From Psychrobacter cibarius (GTDB lineage Bacteria; Pseudomonadota; Gammaproteobacteria; Pseudomonadales; Moraxellaceae), in contig NZ_JABASQ010000016.1 in the NCBI RefSeq assembly GCF_016107535.1, forward strand, positions 1 through 64,000: a stretch of DNA of 64,000 nt, written 5' to 3'. Position 1 is the stretch's first letter; each line of letters opens with the position of its first letter. The notes under the pieces are model-generated. The model had not been told where the DNA came from, searched no databases, and was given only the letters and a program-made list of their open reading frames with translations. Shown one piece after another: positions 9,428 through 19,841 of this stretch. A program made the translations under genes and the position numbers.

Positions 9428-12400
9428 TTGAAAGATTTACTCGATATCATGCAAAGCCCTACCGGCAACGGTAATCAAGAGTTTGATAGCATTCAAATTA
9501 CTTTAGCCTCACCTGACGTCATCAAGTCATGGTCACATGGCGAAGTGAAAAAGCCTGAAACTATTAACTATCGTACGTTTAAGCCTGAGCGTGATGGTCT
9601 ATTTTGTGCCAAAATCTTTGGTCCAGTAAAAGACTTTGAATGTTTATGTGGTAAATATAAGCGCCGTAAGTTCCAAGGCGTTATCTGTGAAAAATGTGGC
9701 GTAGAAGTGACGACTGCGAAAGTACGTCGTGATCGTATGGGTCATATTGACCTAGCCAGTCCAGTGGCGCATATTTGGTTCTTAAAGTCATTACCAAGCC
9801 GCATCGGTCTATTGCTAGACATGACGCTACGTGATATCGAGCGCGTTCTATATTTTGAAAGCTATATTGTTACTGAGCCAGGTTTGACTTCTCTAGAGAA
9901 GTATCAACTGCTTGATGATGAAGACTATTATAAAGCCCTTGAAGAATTTGGCGATGAATTCACTGCCAAAATGGGTGCTGAAGCGGTTCAAGACCTATTG
10001 AAAGATATCGATTTAGATCTTGAAATCGATGATTTGCGCGAAGCAATTCCGCAAACTGGTTCTGAAACCAAGCTTAAAAAGATGTCTAAGCGTCTTAAAT
10101 TATTAGAAGCCTTCCGTGACTCTAATAACAAGCCTGAGTGGATGGTGATGAATATCTTGCCAGTACTACCACCAGATTTGCGTCCGCTAGTACCACTAGA
10201 GGGTGGCCGTTTTGCGACTTCAGATCTAAACGATCTATATCGCCGCGTGATCAACCGTAATAACCGTCTAAAGCGTCTGCTTGAGCTGAGCGCCCCTGAT
10301 ATCATCGTACGTAACGAAAAGCGTATGTTGCAAGAATCAGTGGATGCCTTGCTTGATAACGGTCGTCGCGGTCGTGCGATCACTGGTAGTAACAAGCGTC
10401 CATTGAAATCTTTGGCAGATATGATCAAAGGTAAGCAAGGTCGTTTCCGTCAGAACTTACTTGGTAAGCGTGTCGATTATTCTGGTCGTTCGGTGATCGT
10501 TGTTGGTCCGACGCTACGTCTACATCAGTGCGGTTTACCAAAGAAAATGGCACTTGAATTATTCAAACCATTTACTTATAACAAATTATTGTCTCATGGT
10601 TTAGCCACGACAATTAAAGCTGCCAAAAAGATGGTAGAGCGTGAAGAGCCGCAAGTGTGGGATATGCTGGCCATGGTTATCCGTGAGCATCCAGTACTCT
10701 TGAACCGTGCACCAACGCTTCACCGTTTGGGCTTGCAAGCATTTGAGCCAGTACTAATCGAAGGTAAAGCAATCCAATTGCATCCGCTCGTTTGTACCGC
10801 GTTTAACGCCGATTTTGATGGTGACCAAATGGCCGTTCACGTGCCATTGACGCTAGAAGCACAGCTTGAATCACGTGCGCTAATGATGTCTACCAATAAC
10901 ATCTTGTCGCCTGCGAACGGTGATCCAATTATCGTACCGTCGCAAGATGTAGTACTGGGTCTTTACTATATCAGCCGCTCGTCTATCAATGCCAAAGGCG
11001 AGGGCATGATTTTTGCCACCGTTAATGAAGCATTGCGTGCGATTGGTTCAAACGATTTGCATGTAAACGCTAAGATCAAAGTGCGTGTTACTGAGACGCA
11101 TATTGATGAAGATGGCAATGAGACTAAAGAAATCAGCTTAAAAGAAACGGTTGCAGGTCGTTTATTGATCTGGAACATCATGCCTAAAGGTATGTCTTTT
11201 GATGAATGTAACCAAGAGATGACGAAGAAAAACATCTCTCGTTTGATCAACTCTTGCTACCGTAAAGTTGGCGTTAAAGAAAGTGTCATGTTTGCTGACC
11301 AATTGATGTATCTTGGTTTTGCCCAAGCGACATTGTCTGGTGTGTCTATCGGTATTGATGACATGGTCATTCCACCACTGAAAAAGCAAATCATCGAAGT
11401 GGCAGAAGGCGAAGTTCGCGAAATCGAAGATCAATTCGAGCAAGGTTTTGTGACCGCTGGCGAGCGCTATAACAAAGTGGTTGATATCTGGTCACGTACC
11501 AATGACAAAGTCGCTAAAGCGATGATGGACAACTTAGCCACTGATAAAATCATGAACGCCAAAGGTGAAGAAGAGGAGCAGAAGTCATTCAACTCTATCT
11601 TTATCATGTCAGATTCTGGTGCTCGTGGTAGTGCGGCTCAGATTCGTCAGTTGGCTGGTATGCGTGGTTTGATGGCTAAGCCAGATGGTTCAATCATCGA
11701 AACGCCAATTAAAGCAAACTTCCGTGAAGGCTTGACCGTACTTCAGTACTTTATTTCAACGCATGGTGCCCGTAAAGGTCTTGCGGATACGGCACTGAAA
11801 ACGGCTAACTCAGGTTACTTGACGCGTCGTTTGGTTGATGTGGCACAAGATTTGGTTATTACCAGTGATGACTGTGGTACTGAGCAAGGCTTGCTCATGA
11901 AACCACATATTCAAGGTGGTGAAATCATTGAGAAGTTAGGCGAGCTAGTACTAGGTCGTGTGACGGCTCGTGATGTGACTTACAACGATGATGCTGATAA
12001 GGTATTGATTCCAGCAGGTACTTTGATCGACGAGCATTGGGTAAACGTGCTTGATAACAATGCGATTGATGATATCTGGGTACGCTCAGTTATTACTTGT
12101 AATGTCGAGCATGGTGTTTGTTCACAGTGTTACGGTCGTGATTTGGCTCGTGGTCATAAAGTGAATATCGGCGAGTCAGTCGGTGTTATGGCTGCACAGT
12201 CTATCGGTGAGCCGGGTACTCAGTTAACGATGCGTACATTCCACGTGGGCGGGGCAGCAAGCTCAGCATCAGTGGATAACAGCATCTCAGTTCGTAGTGC
12301 TGGTCAAGCGCACTTTGAAAACATGAAAACCGTTCAACATACCGATGGTCACTTAGTCATCGTATCGCGTTCAGCTGAAATCGCCTTGACCGATGAGCTT

Positions 12401-13660
12401 GGTCGTGAGCGTGAACGTTATAAAGTGCCTTATGGTTCTAGCGTGCTTGTGAAACACGAAGATCAGGTTGATGCTGGTCAAACCATTGCTAAATGGGATC
12501 CGCACACGCATCCTATTATCACAGAATTTGCTGGTACTGCACGCTTCAGTGAGATTACTGATGGCTTAACTGCTACCGTAAAAGTTGATGATGCGACGGG
12601 TATGAGCTCATTTGAGATTCTTGCTACTCGTGACCGTTCAAGTTCAGCAAAAGACTTACGTCCTGCGATTATCTTGAACACTGACGAAGGCAAAGAAGTG
12701 GTTTACTTCTTACCAGCTGAAACCATCATTCGCGTCAGCGATGGTGAAAAAGTAGCAGCCGGTTCGATTTTGGGTCGTGTACCACAAGCTTCTTCAGGTA
12801 CTAAAGATATTACCGGTGGTCTACCGCGTGTTGCTGACTTGTTCGAAGCACGTCGTCCAAAAGATCATGCCATCATGGCAGAAATGACAGGTGTGGTTAG
12901 CTTTGGTAAAGAGACTAAAGGTAAAAACCGCTTCATCATCACCAATGAAGATGGTGAGATTCATGAAGAGCTAATCCCGAAATGGCGTCAAATCAACGTC
13001 TTTGAAAACGAAACGGTAGCACGTGGTGAAGTGATCGCTGATGGTCCACAGAACCCGCATGATATCTTACGTTTGAAAGGTCAGACTGCGCTTGCTGATT
13101 ACATCGTTAACGAAGTACAGGATGTTTATCGCTTGCAGGGTGTAAAAATCAACGATAAGCATATCGAAGTGATTATTCGTCAGATGTTGCGCAAAGTTGA
13201 GATTACCGATGGTGGCGATTCAAACCACTTCAAAGGCGATCAAGCAGAGTACTCTGATATCAAAGCATTGAATGCGAAGCTGGAAGCGGAAGATAAATTC
13301 CCAGTACAGTTCGAGCGTCAATTACTAGGTATCACCAAAGCAAGTCTGGCAACAGAAAGCTTTATCTCAGCAGCATCGTTCCAGGAGACGACCCGTGTAC
13401 TAACTGCGGCTGCCGTGACTGGTAAAGTGGATGAACTACGTGGTCTGAAAGAGAACGTCGTTGTTGGTCGCTTGATTCCTGCTGGTACTGGTCTTGCTTA
13501 TCATAAAGCACGCAAAGAGAAAGCGGAGCAAAAACTGCTAGATAAAGATCTTAAAGCAGGGTTTGACAATGCAGCATTTGATATGTCAGCGAGCACGGAT
13601 AGTAAAGACTTTGCAAGCTTTGATGAAGCCTTTGCACAAGAGCTTAATCAGGATAATTAA
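9428..13660 (+). CDS. rpoC: DNA-directed RNA polymerase subunit beta-prime
   Basis: RpoC holds the RNA polymerase active site. The start is a TTG: GGAG lies at 9416-9419, eight bases upstream, and the product then begins [11 protein letters not shown], which matches the E. coli start MKDLLKFL; there is no suitable ATG nearby. The 1410-residue product (1407 in E. coli) has the N-terminal zinc ribbon ([20 protein letters not shown], about residue 74-92), the catalytic magnesium motif NADFDGD near 460, the second zinc site ([16 protein letters not shown]) and the trigger-loop [13 protein letters not shown]. It is the last gene of the operon; a strong terminator follows. Confidence 0.99.
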   Translation: MKDLLDIMQSPTGNGNQEFDSIQITLASPDVIKSWSHGEVKKPETINYRTFKPERDGLFCAKIFGPVKDFECLCGKYKRRKFQGVICEKCGVEVTTAKVRRDRMGHIDLASPVAHIWFLKSLPSRIGLLLDMTLRDIERVLYFESYIVTEPGLTSLEKYQLLDDEDYYKALEEFGDEFTAKMGAEAVQDLLKDIDLDLEIDDLREAIPQTGSETKLKKMSKRLKLLEAFRDSNNKPEWMVMNILPVLPPDLRPLVPLEGGRFATSDLNDLYRRVINRNNRLKRLLELSAPDIIVRNEKRMLQESVDALLDNGRRGRAITGSNKRPLKSLADMIKGKQGRFRQNLLGKRVDYSGRSVIVVGPTLRLHQCGLPKKMALELFKPFTYNKLLSHGLATTIKAAKKMVEREEPQVWDMLAMVIREHPVLLNRAPTLHRLGLQAFEPVLIEGKAIQLHPLVCTAFNADFDGDQMAVHVPLTLEAQLESRALMMSTNNILSPANGDPIIVPSQDVVLGLYYISRSSINAKGEGMIFATVNEALRAIGSNDLHVNAKIKVRVTETHIDEDGNETKEISLKETVAGRLLIWNIMPKGMSFDECNQEMTKKNISRLINSCYRKVGVKESVMFADQLMYLGFAQATLSGVSIGIDDMVIPPLKKQIIEVAEGEVREIEDQFEQGFVTAGERYNKVVDIWSRTNDKVAKAMMDNLATDKIMNAKGEEEEQKSFNSIFIMSDSGARGSAAQIRQLAGMRGLMAKPDGSIIETPIKANFREGLTVLQYFISTHGARKGLADTALKTANSGYLTRRLVDVAQDLVITSDDCGTEQGLLMKPHIQGGEIIEKLGELVLGRVTARDVTYNDDADKVLIPAGTLIDEHWVNVLDNNAIDDIWVRSVITCNVEHGVCSQCYGRDLARGHKVNIGESVGVMAAQSIGEPGTQLTMRTFHVGGAASSASVDNSISVRSAGQAHFENMKTVQHTDGHLVIVSRSAEIALTDELGRERERYKVPYGSSVLVKHEDQVDAGQTIAKWDPHTHPIITEFAGTARFSEITDGLTATVKVDDATGMSSFEILATRDRSSSAKDLRPAIILNTDEGKEVVYFLPAETIIRVSDGEKVAAGSILGRVPQASSGTKDITGGLPRVADLFEARRPKDHAIMAEMTGVVSFGKETKGKNRFIITNEDGEIHEELIPKWRQINVFENETVARGEVIADGPQNPHDILRLKGQTALADYIVNEVQDVYRLQGVKINDKHIEVIIRQMLRKVEITDGGDSNHFKGDQAEYSDIKALNAKLEAEDKFPVQFERQLLGITKASLATESFISAASFQETTRVLTAAAVTGKVDELRGLKENVVVGRLIPAGTGLAYHKARKEKAEQKLLDKDLKAGFDNAAFDMSASTDSKDFASFDEAFAQELNQDN

Positions 13661-13696
13661 TAGTATTAAGCGTCTTTGATTTATTGTTAATTTGAT

Positions 13697-13726
13697 AAAA
13701 AGCCAGCCTGAGTTGCTGGCTTTTTT
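13697..13726 (+). terminator. Rho-independent terminator of the rpoBC operon
   Basis: AAAAAGCCAGC and GCTGGCTTTTTT form a perfect GC-rich stem with a 7-base loop and a T run, 36 bases after the rpoC stop codon. Confidence 0.92.
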
Positions 13727-13827
13727 GTGTGTGCAATAAAGTGAGAAATGCATGGTACTGTTATCCAAAAAAATAGTACACTGGAAAATATGCCCTAATT
13801 TACACTTCATATAAGGATAAGTCGCAA

Positions 13828-14349
13828 ATGGCAGGTAAAACCCGCGTTGCCAAATATCAAGCAGATCGAACCAATCAAAAACTGTATTTCTGTCGTCTAT
13901 CCTGCCAAGCGGCGGGAAGTACCGATGATAAGCAGCTATACCAAGCCCATTGTGAAACTGCTATTTTTCATCTATACGGTGCCTTTCTCGCATTTACCCA
14001 AGAGCTAGGTTATTTTTATAGTTTAAACATGAGCGCACCAACATTGTCAGATATTGAGCAAGCATTGAGCGAGCGTACCCAAGTATCGCCTGAGATTCAG
14101 CGATTACAGCAGTTACAGCAGCAGGGTTTTTTGGCCAATATAGAGCGTGCGTATCAGCGTTGTCTGTACGCCGTACCGCCAGATACTATTGTAGATCAAA
14201 CACCAAGCAATACTGCCTCACCTGATCTTATTGTTAACGTTGTGACCTTGTCGAATCAATGGCTGCCAGATGAGACGACCATACGAGAATGGCGTCAGCA
14301 GTTTTTAGAGCTGATTGAGCAACTACGTGCTGGTATGGTTGAGTTCTAA
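13828..14349 (+). CDS. Uncharacterised protein, possibly DUF6586 family
   Basis: The 173-residue product has no signal peptide or membrane segment and starts MAGKTRVAKYQADRTNQKLYFCRL. It is predicted mostly helical, with a Gln-rich stretch (RLQQLQQQG) near the middle and a C-terminal helix (REWRQQFLELIEQLRAGMVEF). The general pattern (a short basic N-terminus followed by a helical bundle around a conserved ELGYFY-like motif) resembles the DUF6586 proteins that I recall from Pseudomonas and Acinetobacter, but this is recognition by eye only. AAGGATAAG precedes the ATG. It is a single gene between the rpoC terminator and a bidirectional terminator shared with mrcA. No function can be assigned. 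Confidence 0.75.
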   Translation: MAGKTRVAKYQADRTNQKLYFCRLSCQAAGSTDDKQLYQAHCETAIFHLYGAFLAFTQELGYFYSLNMSAPTLSDIEQALSERTQVSPEIQRLQQLQQQGFLANIERAYQRCLYAVPPDTIVDQTPSNTASPDLIVNVVTLSNQWLPDETTIREWRQQFLELIEQLRAGMVEF

Positions 14350-14463
14350 AAATAGTTATTAAAATTTTATCTCATTTTTATCACCATTTTTAAAATGAAG
14401 ACATGTCCTAGTTGACTGATGACTGTCCTTTAATAGAGTGGTATTGAGCAAAGTATTGAGTAT

Positions 14464-14504
14464 AAAAAAGGCTTATTTAGCGAGTGCCAAATAAGCCTTT
14501 TTTT
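14464..14504. terminator. Bidirectional terminator between the 13828 gene and mrcA
   Basis: AAAAAAGGCTTATTT and AAATAAGCCTTTTTTT form a perfect 15-bp stem with A and T tracts on both sides, so it can end transcription from both convergent genes. Just upstream, at 14388-14412, is a half copy of the dispersed GGACACGYCC element. Confidence 0.88.
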
Positions 14505-14534
14505 GTGTCATAAGTTTATATTATTAATGGTTGT

Positions 14535-17192
14535 CTACTCTGGTATCGGTGGCATGCGCTCAACGGGTGTTACCGATAAAGGGTTTTGCGGCACGCTATC
14601 ATTACTACGACTGTTACTAGGTTTGGCTGCTTGAGAGCTAGTTTGTGCTTCAACAGGCTCAGCTGGTGGTGATTTACGCTGTTGAGCCTGCGTCTTAACT
14701 GGTTTTTCTGATTCGCTGCTATTCGTATCTTCATCATCGGCCAGAATACCATCATCAGTCATTTCTATAATTTTTTGCTTTTGTTTTTTCGATTTGGCGC
14801 GGTTATTGATAGATACCCATTGATGAGGCGTGTCTTTAAGTTGGGCTTTCATAAAATCCATCCAAACAGGTAGGGCTGCCACACCACCATATTCGCGACG
14901 ACCCATGGTTGATGGTTGATCAAAACCCATCCACACGACAGTTGCATTGGTAGGATGAAAACCTGCAAACCAAGCGTCTTTTGCTTCATTGGTGGTACCG
15001 GTCTTGCCACCAATATCATCACGTCCTAAAGCCTTTGCTCGTACTGCCGTACCACGCTGTACGACATCACGTAAGATATCTGCCATCTCAAAAGCGACTC
15101 TGGGTTGTAAGATTCGAGGTGCTTGCTTAGCCAGTGCATATTGAACCGCTGGTGCTTTTAAGCGATCGGCCTGTGGGCTAGCATCATAAACCTTTAAATT
15201 TAGCGCTTTACCGTTTTGTTCAATGCTATCAATATTATCACTGTTTTCTAAGTTTTGTTCTTTAACCGTCACTTCATCATCGATAACACTGTCTTCACTT
15301 TCAATTGATTTCTTATAATCTTCGATGAGATTTCTATTGAGGTCTTCAAGTTTTTCATTGAAGCAGGTGGCACACGCTTGGCGTGGGTTTGCCTGAAAGA
15401 GAAGGTTATTATTATAATTATAAATTTGTTCGATAAAATACGGCTGTACACGGTGACCACCATTCGCGAACGTGGCATAGGCTGTTGCCATTTGTAACGG
15501 TGTTGCTTGTCCTGCACCTAACGCTAACGACAAAGTCGTCGGTAGCTTTTCTTTATCAAGTCCGAATTCATCTAATAGGTCGCGCGTATCAGAGATACCA
15601 ATGGCTTGTAAGAGACGAATAGAGACTAAGTTACGAGATAAATACAGTCCACGGCGTAAAGTGATTTCGCCTAAAAAACGTTGATCAGAATTTTTCGGTT
15701 TCCAGTCACCCACTTGAATCGGTCGATCCGAAACAATGCTATCTGGGCGATAGCCTTTTTCTAGAGCAGCGGTATAGACAAGCGGTTTAATGGTTGAGCC
15801 TGGTTGACGCCAGCCTTGTAGAGCACGATTGAATTTACTGTGATTAAAGTCAAAGCCACCGACCAATGCCTTAACAGCGCCAGTTTCTGGATTCAAGGAG
15901 ACCAGACTTCCTTGTAGTTTGGGAATTTGTCCCAGCTGCCAATTACCATTCGCGGTCGGTATCAAACGAATGATATCGTTTTTATTGACAATTTGGCGGG
16001 CGTTGTCAGGAAAGTAACCGATACGATTGGCAGAAATATACTTGCGTGCCCAGCTCATCCCAGACCAACCAACGGTCACATTTTCACCAGAGGGCATTGT
16101 CGCCTCAAAACTGCGAGCATTGACCTTGGTGACTTTGGCAGGAGTCATATTGCTATAGCGGCGGAAATTTTCTAGCGGTTCATCATTTGCTTCAGCCCCG
16201 CGCCAGCCATGACGATGTTCGTAAGCCACTAAACCTGTCAGTACCGCCGCTTCCGCATCTGTCTGTGCTTTGCTATCAACCGTAAGGCGTACTCGCCATC
16301 CACTATGCATCACTTGCTCACCATAGCGATCAACTAAGGTAGAGCGTGTCATTTCTGCCAAATACGGCATATTGACGTCGAGCTTCTCTTTATAGAGGTT
16401 AATGCCTACTGGTGAGCTGATCGCTTCGTCGCGTTGTGCTTTGCTGATATAGCCTAACTCGTGCATGCGTCCAATAATCCAGTTGCGGCGAGTCAGCGCG
16501 CGACTGGGATTGGCAACAGGATTATATTTAGAAGGGGCTTTGGGTAGACCTGCCAACATTGCTGTTTCAGCAATTGTGAGGTTTTCTAGGGATTTACTAT
16601 AGTATTTTTTGGCCGCGGCGCGGATACCATAAGCGCCTTCGCCTAGATAGATTTTGTTGACATAAAGCGTCAAGATATCATTTTTACTGAGCTCATCTTC
16701 TATTTTACGTGCTAAAAATAGCTCGACCAATTTGCGATTTAAGGTGCGCTCTGGACTTAAGAAATAGTTTTTGGCAACCTGCATAGTAATGGTAGAGCCG
16801 CCCGTTTGGCTGTCGTCATCAGTTACTACTTCTGTCACCGCGCGACCAAGACCTTTAATACTAATACCACTGTGCTGAAAAAAGGACGCATCTTCTGCTG
16901 CTAAAAAAGCGTGAGTCAAATTTTCAGGAATATCTTCAAAAGTAACAGGTAAAGACAAACGGTTACCATATTGGCCAATGAGTTTGTCATCACTACTATA
17001 TATCTGTAATGGCATCTCTAAATTCGCTGTTTTAATCTCTTGAATACTGGGCAGGGTAGGCGATAAATACATCGCCATCCCATAAAAACCAATGGGCACA
17101 GCAAGTGCTAAGATAACTGCCAATGCCAAGCAGGCAATAACAAGCCCCACCAAAAAGTGAATGAGACGGGCGGTAGCATTTTTTTTGGTCAT
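14535..17192 (-). CDS. mrcA: Penicillin-binding protein 1A (bifunctional peptidoglycan synthase)
   Basis: PBP1A polymerises lipid II (glycosyltransferase) and cross-links peptides (transpeptidase) at the outer face of the inner membrane. From ATG 17192 it has 885 residues; the frame extends to a TTG at 17207, which has no better ribosome binding site. An N-terminal anchor (about 10-35) precedes the GT51 domain, with EDASFFQHSG near 100 and TIAETAMLAGLPKAPSKYNP. Next come an OB-like insert and the transpeptidase with SxxK as STIK (about 465), SRN, and KTG in GGKTGTTNEAKDAWF (about 729). The C-terminal tail of about 100 residues is low complexity (S/P/Q/E-rich). It is divergent from pilMNOPQ, as in Pseudomonas. 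Confidence 0.96.
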   Translation of the reverse strand: MTKKNATARLIHFLVGLVIACLALAVILALAVPIGFYGMAMYLSPTLPSIQEIKTANLEMPLQIYSSDDKLIGQYGNRLSLPVTFEDIPENLTHAFLAAEDASFFQHSGISIKGLGRAVTEVVTDDDSQTGGSTITMQVAKNYFLSPERTLNRKLVELFLARKIEDELSKNDILTLYVNKIYLGEGAYGIRAAAKKYYSKSLENLTIAETAMLAGLPKAPSKYNPVANPSRALTRRNWIIGRMHELGYISKAQRDEAISSPVGINLYKEKLDVNMPYLAEMTRSTLVDRYGEQVMHSGWRVRLTVDSKAQTDAEAAVLTGLVAYEHRHGWRGAEANDEPLENFRRYSNMTPAKVTKVNARSFEATMPSGENVTVGWSGMSWARKYISANRIGYFPDNARQIVNKNDIIRLIPTANGNWQLGQIPKLQGSLVSLNPETGAVKALVGGFDFNHSKFNRALQGWRQPGSTIKPLVYTAALEKGYRPDSIVSDRPIQVGDWKPKNSDQRFLGEITLRRGLYLSRNLVSIRLLQAIGISDTRDLLDEFGLDKEKLPTTLSLALGAGQATPLQMATAYATFANGGHRVQPYFIEQIYNYNNNLLFQANPRQACATCFNEKLEDLNRNLIEDYKKSIESEDSVIDDEVTVKEQNLENSDNIDSIEQNGKALNLKVYDASPQADRLKAPAVQYALAKQAPRILQPRVAFEMADILRDVVQRGTAVRAKALGRDDIGGKTGTTNEAKDAWFAGFHPTNATVVWMGFDQPSTMGRREYGGVAALPVWMDFMKAQLKDTPHQWVSINNRAKSKKQKQKIIEMTDDGILADDEDTNSSESEKPVKTQAQQRKSPPAEPVEAQTSSQAAKPSNSRSNDSVPQNPLSVTPVERMPPIPE

Positions 17193-17230
17193 AAGAAGAC
17201 TTATCAATTAAAATTTGCAACAGATAATGT

Positions 17231-17260
17231 ATTATACCTTGAACAAAATCAGCAGGTCAT
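17231..17260 (-). promoter_or_regulatory. Possible promoter of mrcA
   Basis: Read on the minus strand, a perfect TATAAT (17231-17236 in window coordinates) lies about 40 bases before the mrcA ATG, with the weak -35 TGACCT 17 bases upstream. I did not find a convincing promoter for the divergent pilM in the same 193-base gap. Confidence 0.4.
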
Positions 17261-17385
17261 AATAAATGTGTAAGTTGACCTTAATAACTTATTTAAATGC
17301 TTGAATCTATCTGTTAAGTAAAGTATTGTACTGAATTATTACAAATAACTATCAGATTGTACACTTAATATAAGGTATAGAGTTT

Positions 17386-18441
17386 GTGAGGCTATTTACT
17401 TCAAAAAGTCGACATTTGATTGGTGTTGATATCTGTGCCACTTCAGTGAAGTTGGTTGACATAGAGCGCCAACAAGGTATGTTTCATCTAAAATCTTATG
17501 GCATCGAAAGATTGCCAGAAGGTATAGTCGTCGATAAACTTCTTGTAGACACTGAAGCGGTCGGTCATATCATTGCTAACTTAGCTAAGCGCTGTCACGT
17601 CGCTGGTAGTAGTGCTGCAACTGCCGTATCAGGATCAGCAGTGATTACTAAAATTATTGATATGGATGCTGCGCTAAGCGATGTTGAGCGCGAAGCTCAA
17701 ATACGTTTAGATGCTGATCAATACATACCTTATCCATTAGAAGACGTCAACTTAGACTTTGAAGTTTTAGGACCTTCTTTAGTAAGTGATGATATGGTGC
17801 AAGTCTTACTTGCCGCATCACGCTCGGAGAATGTTGACCAAAGAGTTGATGCCTTAACCTTTGGTGGTCTTCAAACGAAGGTTATGGATATCGAATCCCA
17901 TGCGATAGAGCGTGCTTTCGGACTCATGGTAGATAACTTGCCAAATGCCCCTGAATTAGTGGCTTTGATAGATATTGGTCATAATCAAACGACTTTATAT
18001 ATCGCTAAGAACGGTGAGTTTATCTATAGCCGTGAACAACTATTTGGTGGTGTTCAGTTGACAGAAGCGATACAAAATCGTTATGGACTATCTGCTGAAG
18101 AAGCGGCTATCAGTAAGCGTGAGCGTACCTTACCAGATGACTACTACCTTGATGTATTGACGCCTTTCATTGAGAATACCATTCAACAAATTACTCGCTC
18201 ATTGCAATTTTACTTCTCTTCAAGCCAATACAGTAGTATCGATCATGTGGTTCTTGCTGGTGGTAGTAGCTCTATTGCTGGTCTTGCTGGCATGGCACAG
18301 CAAAAACTTGGGGTAACTGTCAGTATTGCCAACCCTTTTACCAATATGACTATTGCACCAAATATCGATAATGAGCAACTGGCCATTGATGCACCAATTT
18401 TAATGGCTGCATGCGGTCTTGCGTTAAGGAGCTTCGACTAA
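17386..18441 (+). CDS. pilM: Type IV pilus assembly protein PilM
   Basis: PilM is an actin-like cytoplasmic ATPase that binds the N-terminal peptide of PilN and couples the inner-membrane alignment complex to the pilus motors. The 351-residue product begins MRLFTSKSRHLIGVDICATSVKLVDI, with the first phosphate-binding loop of the FtsA/PilM fold (GVDICATSVK). It has a second nucleotide-binding element (ALIDIGHNQTTLYI, about 198) and a third (VVLAGGSSSIAGL, about 288). The start is GTG with AAGG upstream. Its TAA overlaps the pilN ATG by one base, so translation is coupled. It is the first gene of pilMNOPQ. Confidence 0.96.
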   Translation: MRLFTSKSRHLIGVDICATSVKLVDIERQQGMFHLKSYGIERLPEGIVVDKLLVDTEAVGHIIANLAKRCHVAGSSAATAVSGSAVITKIIDMDAALSDVEREAQIRLDADQYIPYPLEDVNLDFEVLGPSLVSDDMVQVLLAASRSENVDQRVDALTFGGLQTKVMDIESHAIERAFGLMVDNLPNAPELVALIDIGHNQTTLYIAKNGEFIYSREQLFGGVQLTEAIQNRYGLSAEEAAISKRERTLPDDYYLDVLTPFIENTIQQITRSLQFYFSSSQYSSIDHVVLAGGSSSIAGLAGMAQQKLGVTVSIANPFTNMTIAPNIDNEQLAIDAPILMAACGLALRSFD

Positions 18442-19103
18442 TGGCTCGTATTAACCTATTACCTTGGCGCCAAGAAGAGCGCGAGCGTCGCAATAAAGAA
18501 TTTCTCACGTTAGTAGTGGCAGTGACTTTGCTTACTTTATTGGCTGCATTTGCTTCATGGAGCTACTTTAACAACGAGCTTGATGAACAACTTGATGCGA
18601 ACGCATTGATTGAAAAAGAAAATGTGCTTTTAGATACGGCTTTGACTGAAATTGATAGTCTGGAGCAGCGCCGTGACGATATCATTTCACGTATGCAAGT
18701 CATTCAAGACTTGCAGGGTCGACGTCCTGTGCCTGTTCGTTTATGGGATGATCTTGCTAAAGCTATCCCGCCGGCACTTTATTTGAATAACCTCAAACGT
18801 GAAGGCGATGTTTTGACGCTGACAGGTCGAGCTGATAATCCAAATATTGTATCAAGTTTGATTCGTAATCTTGATGATAGTAAATGGATGGGTGATTCAG
18901 CCGTTAGTAATATCCAACAAAATATCAGTGCTTATGAATCTGCACCAGTGCTTAATAATACGGTCACCGCTGGTGAACAGCCGCGTCCTATTTATCCTGA
19001 AGACAGTTATGTACAGTTTGTGATCACGACCAAAGTACAGTCGGAAACAGCCGCTCCTGTAGAAGGTGCTGACGGTACCACTGTACCTGGAGGTGAGTTA
19101 TGA
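18441..19103 (+). CDS. pilN: Type IV pilus assembly protein PilN
   Basis: PilN is a bitopic inner-membrane protein of the pilus alignment complex that binds PilM in the cytoplasm and PilO in the periplasm. The frame is open from 18411, but ATG 18441 is the start: it gives MARINLLPWRQEERERR, and INLLPWR is the conserved PilM-binding motif. AAGGA lies upstream within pilM. The 220-residue product has one membrane segment (about 21-43), a coiled-coil stretch, and a C-terminal ferredoxin-like periplasmic domain. It overlaps pilM by one base and pilO by four (ATGA). Confidence 0.96.
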   Translation: MARINLLPWRQEERERRNKEFLTLVVAVTLLTLLAAFASWSYFNNELDEQLDANALIEKENVLLDTALTEIDSLEQRRDDIISRMQVIQDLQGRRPVPVRLWDDLAKAIPPALYLNNLKREGDVLTLTGRADNPNIVSSLIRNLDDSKWMGDSAVSNIQQNISAYESAPVLNNTVTAGEQPRPIYPEDSYVQFVITTKVQSETAAPVEGADGTTVPGGEL

Positions 19104-19841
19104 AGCTTAACCGTAAAAAAAGCTTGATTAAAACCAAAAAAACGGCCTTGAAACCAAAGCAACAGTTTGATTTACAGGAGTTTCGCCGCAGTTTTGAGTC
19201 GTTAGACTCTGAAAACTACGGCAGCTGGCCATTACCTGTAAAGGTAACGGTAATAGGGCTTATCATTACGCTCATCGCAGCGTTGGCGTGGGCTTTACCG
19301 ATTAGTAGTAAAATCGATGAGATCAATGCTGCTGAGAGCCAGCAACAAACGTTACTTGATAGCTATCGTGAAAAAGAATCACGCGCGCGTCATTTAAAAG
19401 CTTACCAAGAGCAAGTTGTCCAAATGGAAGCTGAGTTCAATACCTTACTCGATCAGCTACCAAAAGATACGCGTGTATCAGAGCTCAGAGCTGGTTGAGG
19501 GCATTAACATGACGGGTGTCGGCAGCAATATACGTTTTCAAGACATTTCAGTAGAGCCTGAGATTGAAAACGAATTTTTTATTGAGCAACCTATCCGCAT
19601 TGCTGCTTTGGGCGAATATCATCAGTTTGGTAGCTTTATTAGTGGTCTTGCCGCCTTACCACGAATCATTACTATGCATGATTTTGAGGTTAGCAATCCG
19701 CAGCCGACATTGGATGTTTTACCGGAGCTTAATTTGGTATTACAAACCAAAACCTATCGTTCAAAAGAAGCTGACCCTGAGGGTGATGAAACGGTTGCTG
19801 TCACTGACGCTGCAACCACTGATAATGCAGGAGGCAACTAA
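19100..19841 (+). pseudogene. pilO: Type IV pilus assembly protein PilO, disrupted by a 7-bp tandem duplication
   Basis: PilO is the bitopic partner of PilN. The first frame (19100-19498, 132 residues) has the cytoplasmic tail, the membrane helix (about 48-66) and the coiled coil up to LPKDTRVSEL, then hits TGA. The rest (ELVEGINMTGVGSNIRFQD...) continues in the next frame to 19841. The junction is the exact duplication CAGAGCT-CAGAGCT (19479-19492); removing one copy restores a continuous 244-residue PilO with VSELVEGINMTGVG, matching the Pseudomonas layout. GAGGG at 19497-19501 precedes an in-frame ATG at 19509, so the C-terminal part could be made separately, but it would lack the membrane anchor needed for export. 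It overlaps pilN and pilP as in an intact operon. Confidence 0.93.
19478..19492 (+). repeat. 7-bp tandem duplication inside pilO
   Basis: The sequence is two perfect copies of TCAGAGC plus a further T. It shifts the reading frame by +1. It is a short tandem repeat, so loss of one copy by replication slippage could restore the gene. Confidence 0.95.

Noticed and set aside
9250..9474. Frame of 74 codons overlapping the rpoC start
   Set aside because: It covers the spacer hairpins and runs out of frame into rpoC; there is no ribosome binding site.
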